Assembly: GCA_025363655.1 (NCBI GenBank)
Contig: JANYDK010000010.1
Span: 1-63,081, forward strand
Reading direction: 5' to 3'
DNA: 63,081 nucleotides
Source of the DNA: Deltaproteobacteria bacterium
GTDB lineage: Bacteria; Myxococcota_A; Polyangia; Polyangiales; JADJMO01
The notes beneath the pieces were generated by a model. The model was not told where the DNA came from. It saw nothing but the letters and a program-made list of their open reading frames with translations, and did no database searches. Below, in pieces: positions 8,804 to 17,576 of the stretch (positions are counted from its first letter, which is position 1; each line of letters starts with the position of its first letter). Both the position numbers and the translations under genes were made by a program.

Positions 8804-10546
8804 ATGTCCAATCGTGACGAGAGAGCCGCGCGGCGCGCGGTGTCGATGACGTGTGTCCTCGCGTTGCTCACTGCTGGCGTCTCCTTGGAGAGGCAAGCGT
8901 CGGCGCAGGCGACGACCGCGAAGACCAACAACGACGCACCTACCGCGAAAGGAAACGTCACCGGCAACGTCGTCAAGCTCGACGCCGGTGACGTCTTCCT
9001 CGATGTCGGTGTGAAGCAGGGGGCCGTCGTCGGCGACGTCCTCGAGCTCTGGCGACCGATCACCGTCAAGCATCCGGTGACCGGCAAGCTGTTGAGCGAT
9101 CGATTTCGAATCGGCAGCGTCAAGGTGACGCAGGTCGGCGACGTCATCTCGCTGGCGAAGCCCGAGGGGACGCTGCTCCGCGCGGTCGAGCCCGGTGACG
9201 TCGTCGTCCTTCCACGCGCGCTCCCGATCGCTCCGCCACCACCCCCGGCGGGGACCGGGGTCGAGAAGCCGAAGCCTGGCGGAGCTACGCCGCCGCCGAT
9301 CCTGACCGTCATCGACGACGATGAGGCCGACGAGCTCGGCGTGCTCTTCGATGGGCTCCTCGGTGCCGATCTCCCGACGCGCATCACCCGCTTCGAAGGC
9401 TGGGCCAAGGCACATCCATCGAGTCGTTATGTGAAGGCGGTGATCGAGGAGGCGAACGCGCTCCGTGCGCTCGCGGAGGACAAATCGGGCACGAATTCCG
9501 CGGCGACCGACAGCGGTCTCCCGCCGGCGCCGCGCGCGCTCTCGTTCGAGAAGCCGTCGGAGCTCCTCGAGAACACCGCCACCACGATCGCCCTCGAGGT
9601 CGAAGGTCCGGTGATCGGCGTCGTCTTGCACTTCCGACGTTCGAGCGAGCCCGCGTACCAGTCGTTGCCGATGAAGGCGACAGGCGCGGGCTACTTCTCG
9701 GTCACGCTCCCCAAAGAGAAAGTCGTCGCGCCTTCGCTCGACTTCTTCATCGAAGCGGTCGGCACGACCGGAGGCGCGACGGCGATCGTCGGGAGCGCCG
9801 ACAAGCCCGACACGCTCAGCGTCGCCGAAGCGCCGAAGGTGTCGCCGCCCAAGTCGTACAAGACGGTTGCTGCGCTCTGGACCGACTACGCCGATTACAA
9901 CCGACTCCTCCGCAACGACTACGCGTGGCAGACGGAGGGCTGGTTCGGTCTCCGCTTCTTCCCCGAGGGCGACGTGGGTCTGCGCGCGGTGCGCTCGGGC
10001 TTTGGCGTCTACAAAGGGCAAGGCGGGGCCGTCGTCGATCTCGATCAGACGCAGCTCGCCGCTCGCAGCGTCGGCCTCAGCTACGGCTACCTCGAAGCGG
10101 AATGGGGCTTCATTCCGGCCTTTTCCATCATCGGCCGCGCGGTCATCGGTCTCGGCGACGGCGGCATCACCGGCGGAGGTCAGGCCTTCGTCCGCATCGG
10201 CAACGACAAGAAGACGAACCTCATGATCGGCGGCGAGTTCCTCGGTGGGGTCGGCGTCCGCGGCATCACGCAGGTCGAGCTCAACATGTTCCCGCGCTTT
10301 CCCATCATGTTGCGCAGCGAGGTCACCAACCAACCCGCGGGCAGCACCGTCGGCAACGATCAGAGCAAGCTGCTCACCGGCCAGAAGCAGTCGACCGGCG
10401 ACGGCGATCTCGGCGTGCGCGCGATCGCGCAGGTCGGATATCGCGTCTCGCCCGAGCTCACCCTCTTCCTCCGCGCCTCGTACCAGGGGCGCACGATCAA
10501 TCACTCCGGTCCCGGGGTCGGTGCAGGAGCAATGTTCTCATGGTGA
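8804..10546 (+). CDS. Secreted envelope protein with FlgT-C-like and barrel-like domains
   Basis: 580 residues. Signal peptide with cleavage near ASAQA (about residue 35). Residues about 48-135 (GDVFLDVGVKQGAVVGDVLELWR, then a TGKLL turn) resemble the SH3-like C-terminal domain of FlgT and related envelope proteins. A Pro-rich linker, a helical tether (about 165-210), an Ig-like strand segment (LEVEGPVIGVVLHFRR) and a C-terminal region of repeated Gly/aromatic strands follow, ending GAMFSW. I read it as an outer-membrane-associated structural or signal-receiving protein. An AAGGGG ribosome site lies just upstream. Its end overlaps the next start by 7 bases. Confidence 0.72.
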   Translation: MSNRDERAARRAVSMTCVLALLTAGVSLERQASAQATTAKTNNDAPTAKGNVTGNVVKLDAGDVFLDVGVKQGAVVGDVLELWRPITVKHPVTGKLLSDRFRIGSVKVTQVGDVISLAKPEGTLLRAVEPGDVVVLPRALPIAPPPPPAGTGVEKPKPGGATPPPILTVIDDDEADELGVLFDGLLGADLPTRITRFEGWAKAHPSSRYVKAVIEEANALRALAEDKSGTNSAATDSGLPPAPRALSFEKPSELLENTATTIALEVEGPVIGVVLHFRRSSEPAYQSLPMKATGAGYFSVTLPKEKVVAPSLDFFIEAVGTTGGATAIVGSADKPDTLSVAEAPKVSPPKSYKTVAALWTDYADYNRLLRNDYAWQTEGWFGLRFFPEGDVGLRAVRSGFGVYKGQGGAVVDLDQTQLAARSVGLSYGYLEAEWGFIPAFSIIGRAVIGLGDGGITGGGQAFVRIGNDKKTNLMIGGEFLGGVGVRGITQVELNMFPRFPIMLRSEVTNQPAGSTVGNDQSKLLTGQKQSTGDGDLGVRAIAQVGYRVSPELTLFLRASYQGRTINHSGPGVGAGAMFSW

Positions 10547-11766
10547 CCAAGCCCGCTGTCCTTCGTGTCCTCGTCACCCTCGCGGCCTCGGCCGCCGCGG
10601 TGGCGCTCGCCACCTCTTCGATCGCGCAGACCAAGCCGACGCCTGCTCCGAGCGCGAGCGCTTCTCCGAGCTGGGTCGCGATCGCGGTTCCTTCCGTCAC
10701 GACCATGACCTCGGCCTCGCCGGCGCCAGCCACCAGCGCCGCACCGAAGCCCGTCGGGACCGGCGTCACTTCGCCCCTCGTGCACCACGCGCCGATCATC
10801 GTCGCCAAACCGCACGAAGAGCTGAAAATCGAGGCTCGAATCGAATATGGCCAATTGGTGCAGAGGCTCTTCGTTCGCTATCGGACGGCCCCTGGGGAGG
10901 CGCCGCGCGAGGTGCCCTTTCTCCGCGGGAGCGACGATCGCTACCTCGCCGTCATTCCGAGCGACGACGTCAAACCGCCCGGCCTCGCCTACGGCATCGT
11001 CGTCGAGCGCACCGACGGCGCCGTCGTCGACGTCTTCGGTGGCGCCACGCCCGGTCAGCTCCACGACGTCAGCGTCACCGAAGACATCGCCGACCAACGC
11101 GAGCGCGTGCTCCTCGATCGACTCGAGGGTCGTCGCTCGGTGGTGTCGACGTCGTTCGACTACGTCCAGTTCGGCAACAGCAGCGCCAACTCTGCTGCTG
11201 GCAAGACGACCATCCACGACGGCTATTACCGCACCGAAGGCGTCTACACCTATCGGCCGCTGCGCAGCATCGTCGAGTTCAGCATCCGTCTCGGCGTCAT
11301 GCGCGGCACCTCGCCCGTCGCCGCCAGCGCCACCGCGGCCGGCGACAACAAGGTCGGCCTCAACTACGGCTCACCGTCGATTCTCTTTCGCATCACCGAC
11401 GGCATTCACGCCGAGGGCTCGTTCCTCACCAGCGTCACCGAGCAGGGCTTCTCCATCGGCGGCGGGGCTGCCGTCCACATCGGCGACGTCTATGGGAGCA
11501 AGCTCGTCCTCGGCATCGAATCGATCAGAGATTTCGGCACGCGCGGCTTCGCGCGTCTCGATCTGGTGAAGGGCCGTTTTCGCGTCAGTCCGATGATCGA
11601 AGTGACCAACATGCCGCACGCCGACCGCGCGGGATTGCGGCTGATCACCGAGGTGGGCCTCGGCCTCGGCCAAGGCTGGCAGGTGGCGGCGCGCATCGGA
11701 TATCAAGCTCGCGATTTCGATACCGGCGGTCCGGGGCTCGGCGTCTCGCTCGGCTACGCGTTCTAG
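10540..11766 (+). CDS. Secreted envelope protein, partner of the preceding gene
   Basis: 408 residues starting at an ATG inside the last codons of the upstream gene (7-base overlap), so the two are translationally coupled. Signal peptide (LVTLAASAAAVALATSSIAQ) and a Pro/Ser/Ala linker come first, then an Ig-like domain (EARIEYGQLVQRLFVRYRT) matching the corresponding segment of its neighbour. The C-terminal barrel-like region (GVYTYRPLRSIVEFSIRLGV) ends GVSLGYAF with a terminal Phe. Although it lacks the neighbour's FlgT-like domain, the shared second half suggests divergence from a common ancestor or a heteromeric pair. Confidence 0.72.
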   Translation: MVTKPAVLRVLVTLAASAAAVALATSSIAQTKPTPAPSASASPSWVAIAVPSVTTMTSASPAPATSAAPKPVGTGVTSPLVHHAPIIVAKPHEELKIEARIEYGQLVQRLFVRYRTAPGEAPREVPFLRGSDDRYLAVIPSDDVKPPGLAYGIVVERTDGAVVDVFGGATPGQLHDVSVTEDIADQRERVLLDRLEGRRSVVSTSFDYVQFGNSSANSAAGKTTIHDGYYRTEGVYTYRPLRSIVEFSIRLGVMRGTSPVAASATAAGDNKVGLNYGSPSILFRITDGIHAEGSFLTSVTEQGFSIGGGAAVHIGDVYGSKLVLGIESIRDFGTRGFARLDLVKGRFRVSPMIEVTNMPHADRAGLRLITEVGLGLGQGWQVAARIGYQARDFDTGGPGLGVSLGYAF

Positions 11767-11774
11767 CCAGTCGC

Positions 11775-12479
11775 TCAGAGCGTCGACATGTAGAGCGAGA
11801 TTCCGATGCCGATGATGGCCACTCCGAAGACGATGCCGAGGACGATGGCGACGATGCGGTTCTCCCGTTTTTTCCCGTCTTGAAGGCCGTGCCGTAGCTC
11901 GAGGGCCGCGTGCCGGAGGCGTGAGCGCGCGAGCGCGTCGGCGTCGACGTGATCGGCGAGGAGAATCGGCTGACCGCAGTGTCGACAGACCACTTGTACC
12001 GAACCATCGTCGGGCACTGCGTTCTGCCCACCGCACTTGCCGCACGCGAGGCCCTTCGCCCGCAGGTCGCGCAGCGCCTGATTTCCAGCGATTTGCTTCG
12101 CCATGTCGAGCTGCATGCGCTCGGCGTCGGAGACGTGCGCGTTCACCGCGTCGAGCTGCCCGCACGACGGACACGTCACTTGGTGGACGCGCATGTCGAG
12201 CGACACTTCGATCGCGCCGCCACACTTTCGACACTTCGACGCGCGGGTCGCGTCTCGGTTCGCGGTCGGCAGCCGCGGTGCCACGCCGAGATTTCCCGGA
12301 TCGTGCACCACCTGCTGGAAGAAGGCGCGCATCTCGTCCGCCTTCTGGGCGGTCTCGCCGACGTAGCTGACCGTCTGCAGCTCGGCGTGACAGAACGAGC
12401 AGTGGAACGTCGGCACGCGCAGATCGTCAGGCAGCGGCGTGCTCGCGCCACACTTCTGGCATTCGACTCCGCGACTCAT
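11775..12479 (-). CDS. Triple zinc-ribbon, tail-anchored membrane protein
   Basis: 234 residues with three CxxC...CxxC zinc ribbons: Cys7/10 with 27/30, Cys83/86 with 103/106, and Cys146/149 with 165/168. One C-terminal TM helix (about 209-230) follows a basic segment (DGKKRENR), so the ribbons should face the cytoplasm. Myxobacteria and other delta-type bacteria have many such ribbon-plus-TM proteins of unknown function. It lies 4 bases downstream of the BolA gene and converges on the envelope pair with an 8-base gap. Confidence 0.72.
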   Translation of the reverse strand: MSRGVECQKCGASTPLPDDLRVPTFHCSFCHAELQTVSYVGETAQKADEMRAFFQQVVHDPGNLGVAPRLPTANRDATRASKCRKCGGAIEVSLDMRVHQVTCPSCGQLDAVNAHVSDAERMQLDMAKQIAGNQALRDLRAKGLACGKCGGQNAVPDDGSVQVVCRHCGQPILLADHVDADALARSRLRHAALELRHGLQDGKKRENRIVAIVLGIVFGVAIIGIGISLYMSTL

Positions 12480-12483
12480 CGAG

Positions 12484-12741
12484 TCAGGCCGTTTCGGTGA
12501 TCAGCTTGTCGACGGCGTGCACCGGGGCCATGTCGCCGCTCATGAGATGCGCGATCGACGTCAGCACCAAGCGGTGGCGCGCGAGGGTGCCCTTGCCTTC
12601 GAAGACGGGTGAAATCACTTCGACGACGTAGTGCCCGCCCGAGCCGCTGGCGGCGACCCGTGCATCGGGAATGGCCGCGCGAACGGCGGCTTCGATGGCT
12701 TCGGTGACGGAGCCCTGGAAGTGCGTGGGGTGTGAGCTCAT
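12484..12741 (-). CDS. BolA/IbaG-family protein
   Basis: 85 residues from the ATG giving MSSHPTHF; a GTG 33 bases earlier is in frame but adds a basic tail foreign to the family. Visible hallmarks are the first helix (VTEAIEAAVRAAIPDARV), the strand GHYVVEVISPVFEGKG, and the signature LARHRLVLTSIAHLM whose His and following helix match the conserved RH...V segment of BolA. Family members work with monothiol glutaredoxins in Fe-S or iron homeostasis and in the stress response. No glutaredoxin gene is in the window. Confidence 0.85.
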   Translation of the reverse strand: MSSHPTHFQGSVTEAIEAAVRAAIPDARVAASGSGGHYVVEVISPVFEGKGTLARHRLVLTSIAHLMSGDMAPVHAVDKLITETA

Positions 12742-12788
12742 GAAAAAAGGATTAGCACGCCCACGCGCACGCACTCTCGATCAACTGC

Positions 12789-13829
12789 TCACCAGAGCAC
12801 GTCCTGGTCCTCGGCCACGCCCAGCACCTCGCTGAGCTCCAATGTCTTTCCGCCTGCGCGCAGCGTTCCGGAATACATGCCCACCGGGTGCAAGAACCTC
12901 GAGCGGATGATGCCGAAGTCCTTTTCTTCCGAGTGCGCGCCGCCGGGGCGGAAGACGAGATCGAGGGCGCCGCAGGTGGTGGAGATGCGCCAGGGATCGA
13001 GGGGATGCCGACTATCGAGCGTGAAGCGACCTTCGCCGAGGGGGATGAGCGAGGCTGCGTCGCCCGAGCCTTCGGGAGGGAGAATCCAGGCGCCGCACTC
13101 TTTGGCGCCGAGGAAGCCTTCGACGAGGTTGAAGGCGATGCGCTCGCCAGTCTTGGCCTTGCCGAGGGCGTAGGCCCAACGCCACTGCGTGTGACGTGCG
13201 AGATAGCCGTGGGTGAAGTCGTAGCCCGCGACGCCGCCGTCGAGTGACCGGCGCTTGCCGTCGGCGATGATCTCGCCGCGCAGAGGGAGGAGCGCGCCCT
13301 TCTCCGTGGCGTTGACGACGCCGCCGGGGATCGCGCCGATGGCCGAGAGGGCAGGGTGCGCGGCCTCGGCGTCGAAGGACGCGCGAATGGTGAGACCGGG
13401 GTGATGCGCGTCGATTTCCACCGTGCGTCCACCGGCTGCGCGCGACATCCGCACCTTGGCCGCGAAGGGGGTGCCGCCGAAGCGCGCCGAGAATCCATCG
13501 CAAAACGAGCGCGAAACACCGCCGCCGATTCCCGGCGGTGCGAGCGCGGTGCAGTCGGCGACGAGGCGACGATCGCCGCGCGCGTAGACGAAGGCGAAGC
13601 TGTTGAGGATGTAGCCGAGGTCGACCACCGCGAGCCCGACGAAGATCTCGTCGGTGCAGAGGGCAGCGTAGAGCCAGCGCTTGCGATGCGTGAGGTGGTA
13701 GAGCGCCGACCTCTTGAGCGGCGACAGATCGATCGGCGGGAGCGCGCCGCGATACGAGCCGAAGGCAGGGAGCCCGGTGCGCGGATCGACCAGGCTCGCC
13801 GGCGGAGCTTCGAGCGTGCGCGAATCCAC
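12789..13829 (-). CDS. DUF2804 family protein
   Basis: 346 residues from GTG 13829, two bases after the stop of the upstream SDR gene, so the pair is probably coupled. The sequence matches DUF2804 proteins: WLYAALCTDEIFVGLAVVDLG near the N-terminus, DGGVAGYDFTHGY in the middle, then the WRWAYALG and AFNLVEGF strands. The family is predicted to be a beta-rich lipocalin-like fold related to tocopherol-cyclase and AttH proteins; its biochemical role is unsettled. Pairing with a short-chain dehydrogenase suggests lipid or isoprenoid metabolism, which is inference. Confidence 0.82.
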   Translation of the reverse strand: MDSRTLEAPPASLVDPRTGLPAFGSYRGALPPIDLSPLKRSALYHLTHRKRWLYAALCTDEIFVGLAVVDLGYILNSFAFVYARGDRRLVADCTALAPPGIGGGVSRSFCDGFSARFGGTPFAAKVRMSRAAGGRTVEIDAHHPGLTIRASFDAEAAHPALSAIGAIPGGVVNATEKGALLPLRGEIIADGKRRSLDGGVAGYDFTHGYLARHTQWRWAYALGKAKTGERIAFNLVEGFLGAKECGAWILPPEGSGDAASLIPLGEGRFTLDSRHPLDPWRISTTCGALDLVFRPGGAHSEEKDFGIIRSRFLHPVGMYSGTLRAGGKTLELSEVLGVAEDQDVLW

Positions 13830-13831
13830 CC

Positions 13832-14671
<840 letters not shown>

Positions 14672-14741
14672 GACGCGTCACGCTAGGGGCTCGACGCGGC
14701 AGCGACAAGCGACGCACCCGCATGCCGCCCTCGACCGAGAT

Positions 14742-14758
14742 ACATAGATTTATTATGT
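14742..14758. promoter_or_regulatory. AT-rich inverted repeat in a divergent promoter region
   Basis: ACATA-GATTTAT-TATGT lies in an otherwise very GC-rich gap between the divergently transcribed HSDL2-like gene and a lipoprotein gene. The surrounding 22 bases are about 80 percent A+T. The site is suited to promoter melting and to binding of a dimeric repressor. No -35/-10 pair can be fixed with confidence. Confidence 0.4.
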
Positions 14759-14825
14759 CATGCCGCGCCTGCTCGTGCCGGGCGAGGGCGCATTCGATCA
14801 AGTCGACTGAGGTAGCATCGCGGCC

Positions 14826-15560
14826 ATGTCCATGAAGTCCCTCGTCGCTGCAGCTCTTCCGTTCGCCGGATACGCGATCGTCGCGTGCGCCACTCCGCAG
14901 CCGAAGGAGACGCCGGCGCCGACCACCACCCTCAGCGCGGCCACCGCAGCCGCGCCGATGCCGTCCGCCTCCACCAGCGTGGTCGCGTCGGCGAGCGTCA
15001 CTGCGAGCGCGAGCGCGGAAGTCCCTCCTCCTCCTCCTCCGCCGCTCTCGACCGAGAAGTGGACGGCGCTCTCGACGGCGAAGAAGACGATCGCGCTCCG
15101 CTATCCGGCCGACATCTTTCCCAAGACGAAGGTGGCCGCCGAATCGATCACGCTCCTCAGCAACCTCACCCGCCAAGGCCTCGCCGACAACACCGCGAAA
15201 GACTATTGGCGTTACCAGATTCAGGTCGATCTTCTCGCCGGCACCCCCTTCGACCAAGTGAAGAAGCTCTTCAAGGCCTATCCCTTCCCGCAGATGTTTC
15301 CGAAAGCGACCGAAGCTTCGTACGTCGAGGATCCCAGCGGCTCCCGAACGACGGTCGGCGGTCACGCCGGATACCGCATCTGGACAGGCGTCGAGGGCTA
15401 CAACCAAGAGACCAACCTTCTCGCCCTCGACGACAAGAAGACCCTGCGCTTCCGCTGCACTTACGTGGGGAGCGTCATGGGGCCGGAAATCGACGATGAA
15501 AAGCAGGTCGCCATCTGTAACGCCGTGCTCGCGAGCCTTTTTCCGGCAAAAACGAACTAG
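14826..15560 (+). CDS. Small lipoprotein, function unknown
   Basis: 244 residues. The signal peptide ends in a lipobox IVAC (Cys21). A 45-residue Ala/Ser/Thr/Pro linker including a run of prolines tethers the globular domain, which begins near STEKWTALSTAKKTIALRYPADIF. The domain is mixed alpha/beta with a Phe/Pro-rich middle (FKAYPFPQMFPK) and one probable disulfide pair near the end (RCTYVG, ICNAV). I do not recognise a family. It is transcribed divergently from the HSDL2-like gene and alone. Confidence 0.68.
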   Translation: MSMKSLVAAALPFAGYAIVACATPQPKETPAPTTTLSAATAAAPMPSASTSVVASASVTASASAEVPPPPPPPLSTEKWTALSTAKKTIALRYPADIFPKTKVAAESITLLSNLTRQGLADNTAKDYWRYQIQVDLLAGTPFDQVKKLFKAYPFPQMFPKATEASYVEDPSGSRTTVGGHAGYRIWTGVEGYNQETNLLALDDKKTLRFRCTYVGSVMGPEIDDEKQVAICNAVLASLFPAKTN

Positions 15561-15698
15561 GCCGATCCTGCCGTCGATTCTTCGGTATCGAACTGCCGGG
15601 CCCGTCGACAGATACGTCGAATAGGTCGCAGCGCGGCGAGGCGCACGAGCCAGCCGGCGAACGCGGCCCACGAATTTTCAGATGCCGCCCCGTGCGGT

Positions 15699-15732
15699 GG
15701 AGATGGCGCGCAATGGTTGTTGCGCCACCTCC
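15699..15732 (+). ncRNA. Leader hairpin of hcp mRNA
   Basis: A stem of GGAG-A-TGGCGC pairing with GCGCCA-C-CTCC, with a single A/C mismatch and a 12-base loop, lies 33 bases before the hcp start codon. It falls in the 205-base untranslated gap, just ahead of the GAGGA ribosome site at 15754-15758. It may stabilise the message or bind a regulator. No base of the ribosome site is in the stem, so direct occlusion is not evident. Confidence 0.4.
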
Positions 15733-15765
15733 GTCGAGCTTCGGGCGGAACGCGAGGATTTCCCC

Positions 15766-16266
15766 ATGTCGATGATGACGTATGCGTACTTGAAGGGTCA
15801 GAAGAGCGGGCAGATCAAGGGCTCGATTACCCAGAAGGGTCGCGAGGACTCCATCGGCGTCATCGCCGTGAGCCACTCGATCGTCAGCCCGCGCGATCCG
15901 CAGAGCGGCCTGCCCACCGGGCAGCGCATGCACAAGCCCTTCGTCTTCACGAAGGAGCTCGATAAGGCCACGCCGGTTCTTTACAACGTCCTCTGCACCA
16001 ACGAGAACCTCACCGACGTCGTCTTCAAGTTCTGGACGCCGCAAATCAAGGCTGCCCAGGGCGTCGGCGGCGAGGTTCAGCACTACACGGTCAAGCTGAC
16101 CAACGCGAACATCGCTTCGTACGACTTCCGTCAGGCGAACATCCGTCACCCCGACCTCGTGAAGTTCACGGAGTACGAGGAGATCGCCCTCACCTACCAG
16201 AAGATCGAGTGGACCTGGAACGACGGCGGCATCACCGCTGGCGACGACTGGGAAGCCCGCGTCTGA
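15766..16266 (+). CDS. hcp: Hcp family type VI secretion tube protein
   Basis: 166 residues, the normal size for Hcp. The start is ATG 15766, preceded by GAGGA at good spacing; upstream in-frame ATGs give a non-family extension. Family features: opening AYLKGQKSGQIKGSITQKG, then DPQSGLPTGQRMHKPFVFTK, VLYNVLCTNENL, and the closing YQKIEWTWNDGGITAGDDW. Hcp forms hexameric rings that stack into the T6SS inner tube and also carries effectors. No tssB, tssC, vgrG, clpV or tssJLM gene is in the window, so this is an orphan copy. An intrinsic terminator follows, making it a monocistronic unit. Confidence 0.92.
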   Translation: MSMMTYAYLKGQKSGQIKGSITQKGREDSIGVIAVSHSIVSPRDPQSGLPTGQRMHKPFVFTKELDKATPVLYNVLCTNENLTDVVFKFWTPQIKAAQGVGGEVQHYTVKLTNANIASYDFRQANIRHPDLVKFTEYEEIALTYQKIEWTWNDGGITAGDDWEARV

Positions 16267-16307
16267 AAACGCCGCCTGGATGACACCACGTCTGGGCACT
16301 TCACGAG

Positions 16308-16343
16308 CTGCCGGCGATTCACTTCGCCGGCAGTCGCATTTTT
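16308..16343 (+). terminator. hcp: Intrinsic terminator downstream of hcp
   Basis: A perfect 10-base stem, CTGCCGGCGA pairing with TCGCCGGCAG around loop TTCACT, is followed five bases later by ATTTTT. It begins 42 bases after the hcp stop. The convergent VWA gene ends 13 bases further on, so the hairpin separates the two units. Confidence 0.8.
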
Positions 16344-16355
16344 GTCTCGCGGTCG

Positions 16356-17570
16356 TCAGCGAAAATCGAGGCGGGCGCGCGTTCCCCAAGGACAGGCGAA
16401 GGAGAGCGGCTTCGTCAGCACCCAGAGGGTCGCGACCGCGGGTGGATGCTCGGGCACCGGGCCTTGGCCATCGGTGAAGACGACGACGCCGTCGACGCCG
16501 TGCGAGCGGAGGAAGGCGCGCTCGAAGGGCGGGCGCAGATCGGTGCCTCCGCGTCCCTTCACCTGCGGAAGTGAACCGTCGAAGGGGAAAACACGCGCGA
16601 TTTCGACGTCGCACTCGGCGATGGTGAGCCGCGCGCTCTCGCTCATCGGCGAGAGATGGCGCACGATTTCATGCAGCTCGCGCGAGCTCATGCTCATCGA
16701 GGTGTCGAGGACGACGAGCACGTGCGGACGGGCGATGACCCGCGGCGAATAGGTGCGCCCCGGCATCTCGCCGATGCGGCTGGGAAAGCGTCGGCTCGGT
16801 CGCGACCAGGTGTGCACCGGCGCGCGCGTCTTGGCGACGAACATGCGCAGCGCCGTACGCCAATCGACGAACTGTCGCGGTGGTCCGGCGACGCCGGTGA
16901 GCTCTTCGAGGAGACGACCGGGCGTGGTCCCCGCGAGCTGTCCGCTCTTCGGCGCGTGCTCGAGCTCTTTGGGAGACGGCGCCGATTCGCTGGCGCGCTC
17001 GAGAAGACGCTGCGTCTCTTCCACGCCCCCCGGCGGCGGCGGCTGGCCTTTCTCTCCCGGCTGCCAGAGGTGTCCGTCGACGAAGCGCAGTTGACGGAGA
17101 TTGGGGATCGGCTTGCCACCGGCGCGCGTCGCTTCGAGCTTGCGATAGCGCTCGATCGTGCTCTCCCGTCCACGCACGCCGTAGGCTTCGAATTGCTTCC
17201 AGGTGATCGGATCGGGCAACGGCTCTTCGATGAACTCGTTGGCCGACATCTCTTCCGCCAACTCCATCAAGTCGGGGTGCGCGGCGTCGAAGAACTTCGG
17301 GTGCGTGAGGTGCCCGAGGACGATGTGATGCACCTCGTGGAGGAGCACGCCGCGGAGGAACTGCGGGTGCTTCGTCATGTGCTCGACGTTGACGTGCAGG
17401 TAGTAGCGTGGCGCGCCTCGTCGCGACGAGAGCGAGACGGCCATCACCTCGACCGACGGATCGGCGACCGGCTCGACCTGCGCGAGCACCGCCGCGTAGT
17501 ACGGATAGCGCGCGAGGAACTCCGGCCCGTGGGTGAATTGATCGAGAAATGTGCGAAGGTCTTCGGCCAC
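16356..17570 (-). CDS. VWA-like protein with N-terminal HExxH metallopeptidase domain (DUF2201 type)
   Basis: 404 residues from a GTG six bases after the MoxR stop. The N-terminal half is a zincin-like domain with HEVHH (His78, Glu79, His82) and a later Glu-rich helix (LAEEMSANEF). A Pro-rich linker (about 170-215) leads to a C-terminal von Willebrand A domain with an intact MIDAS: DTSMS (Asp289, Ser291, Ser293), Thr343 in GGTDL and Asp367 in FTDGQ. DUF2201/VWA proteins pair with MoxR ATPases and are thought to act in metal-centre insertion or complex assembly. The gene arrangement here is the same. Confidence 0.85.
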   Translation of the reverse strand: MAEDLRTFLDQFTHGPEFLARYPYYAAVLAQVEPVADPSVEVMAVSLSSRRGAPRYYLHVNVEHMTKHPQFLRGVLLHEVHHIVLGHLTHPKFFDAAHPDLMELAEEMSANEFIEEPLPDPITWKQFEAYGVRGRESTIERYRKLEATRAGGKPIPNLRQLRFVDGHLWQPGEKGQPPPPGGVEETQRLLERASESAPSPKELEHAPKSGQLAGTTPGRLLEELTGVAGPPRQFVDWRTALRMFVAKTRAPVHTWSRPSRRFPSRIGEMPGRTYSPRVIARPHVLVVLDTSMSMSSRELHEIVRHLSPMSESARLTIAECDVEIARVFPFDGSLPQVKGRGGTDLRPPFERAFLRSHGVDGVVVFTDGQGPVPEHPPAVATLWVLTKPLSFACPWGTRARLDFR

Positions 17571-17576
17571 GCGCGC

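Noticed and set aside
12742-12774. Upstream GTG start for the BolA protein
   Set aside because: It adds a basic segment foreign to the family and has no ribosome site.
15682-15765. Longer Hcp start at 15682
   Set aside because: The added residues are not Hcp-like and cover the leader hairpin; ATG 15766 has a proper ribosome site.
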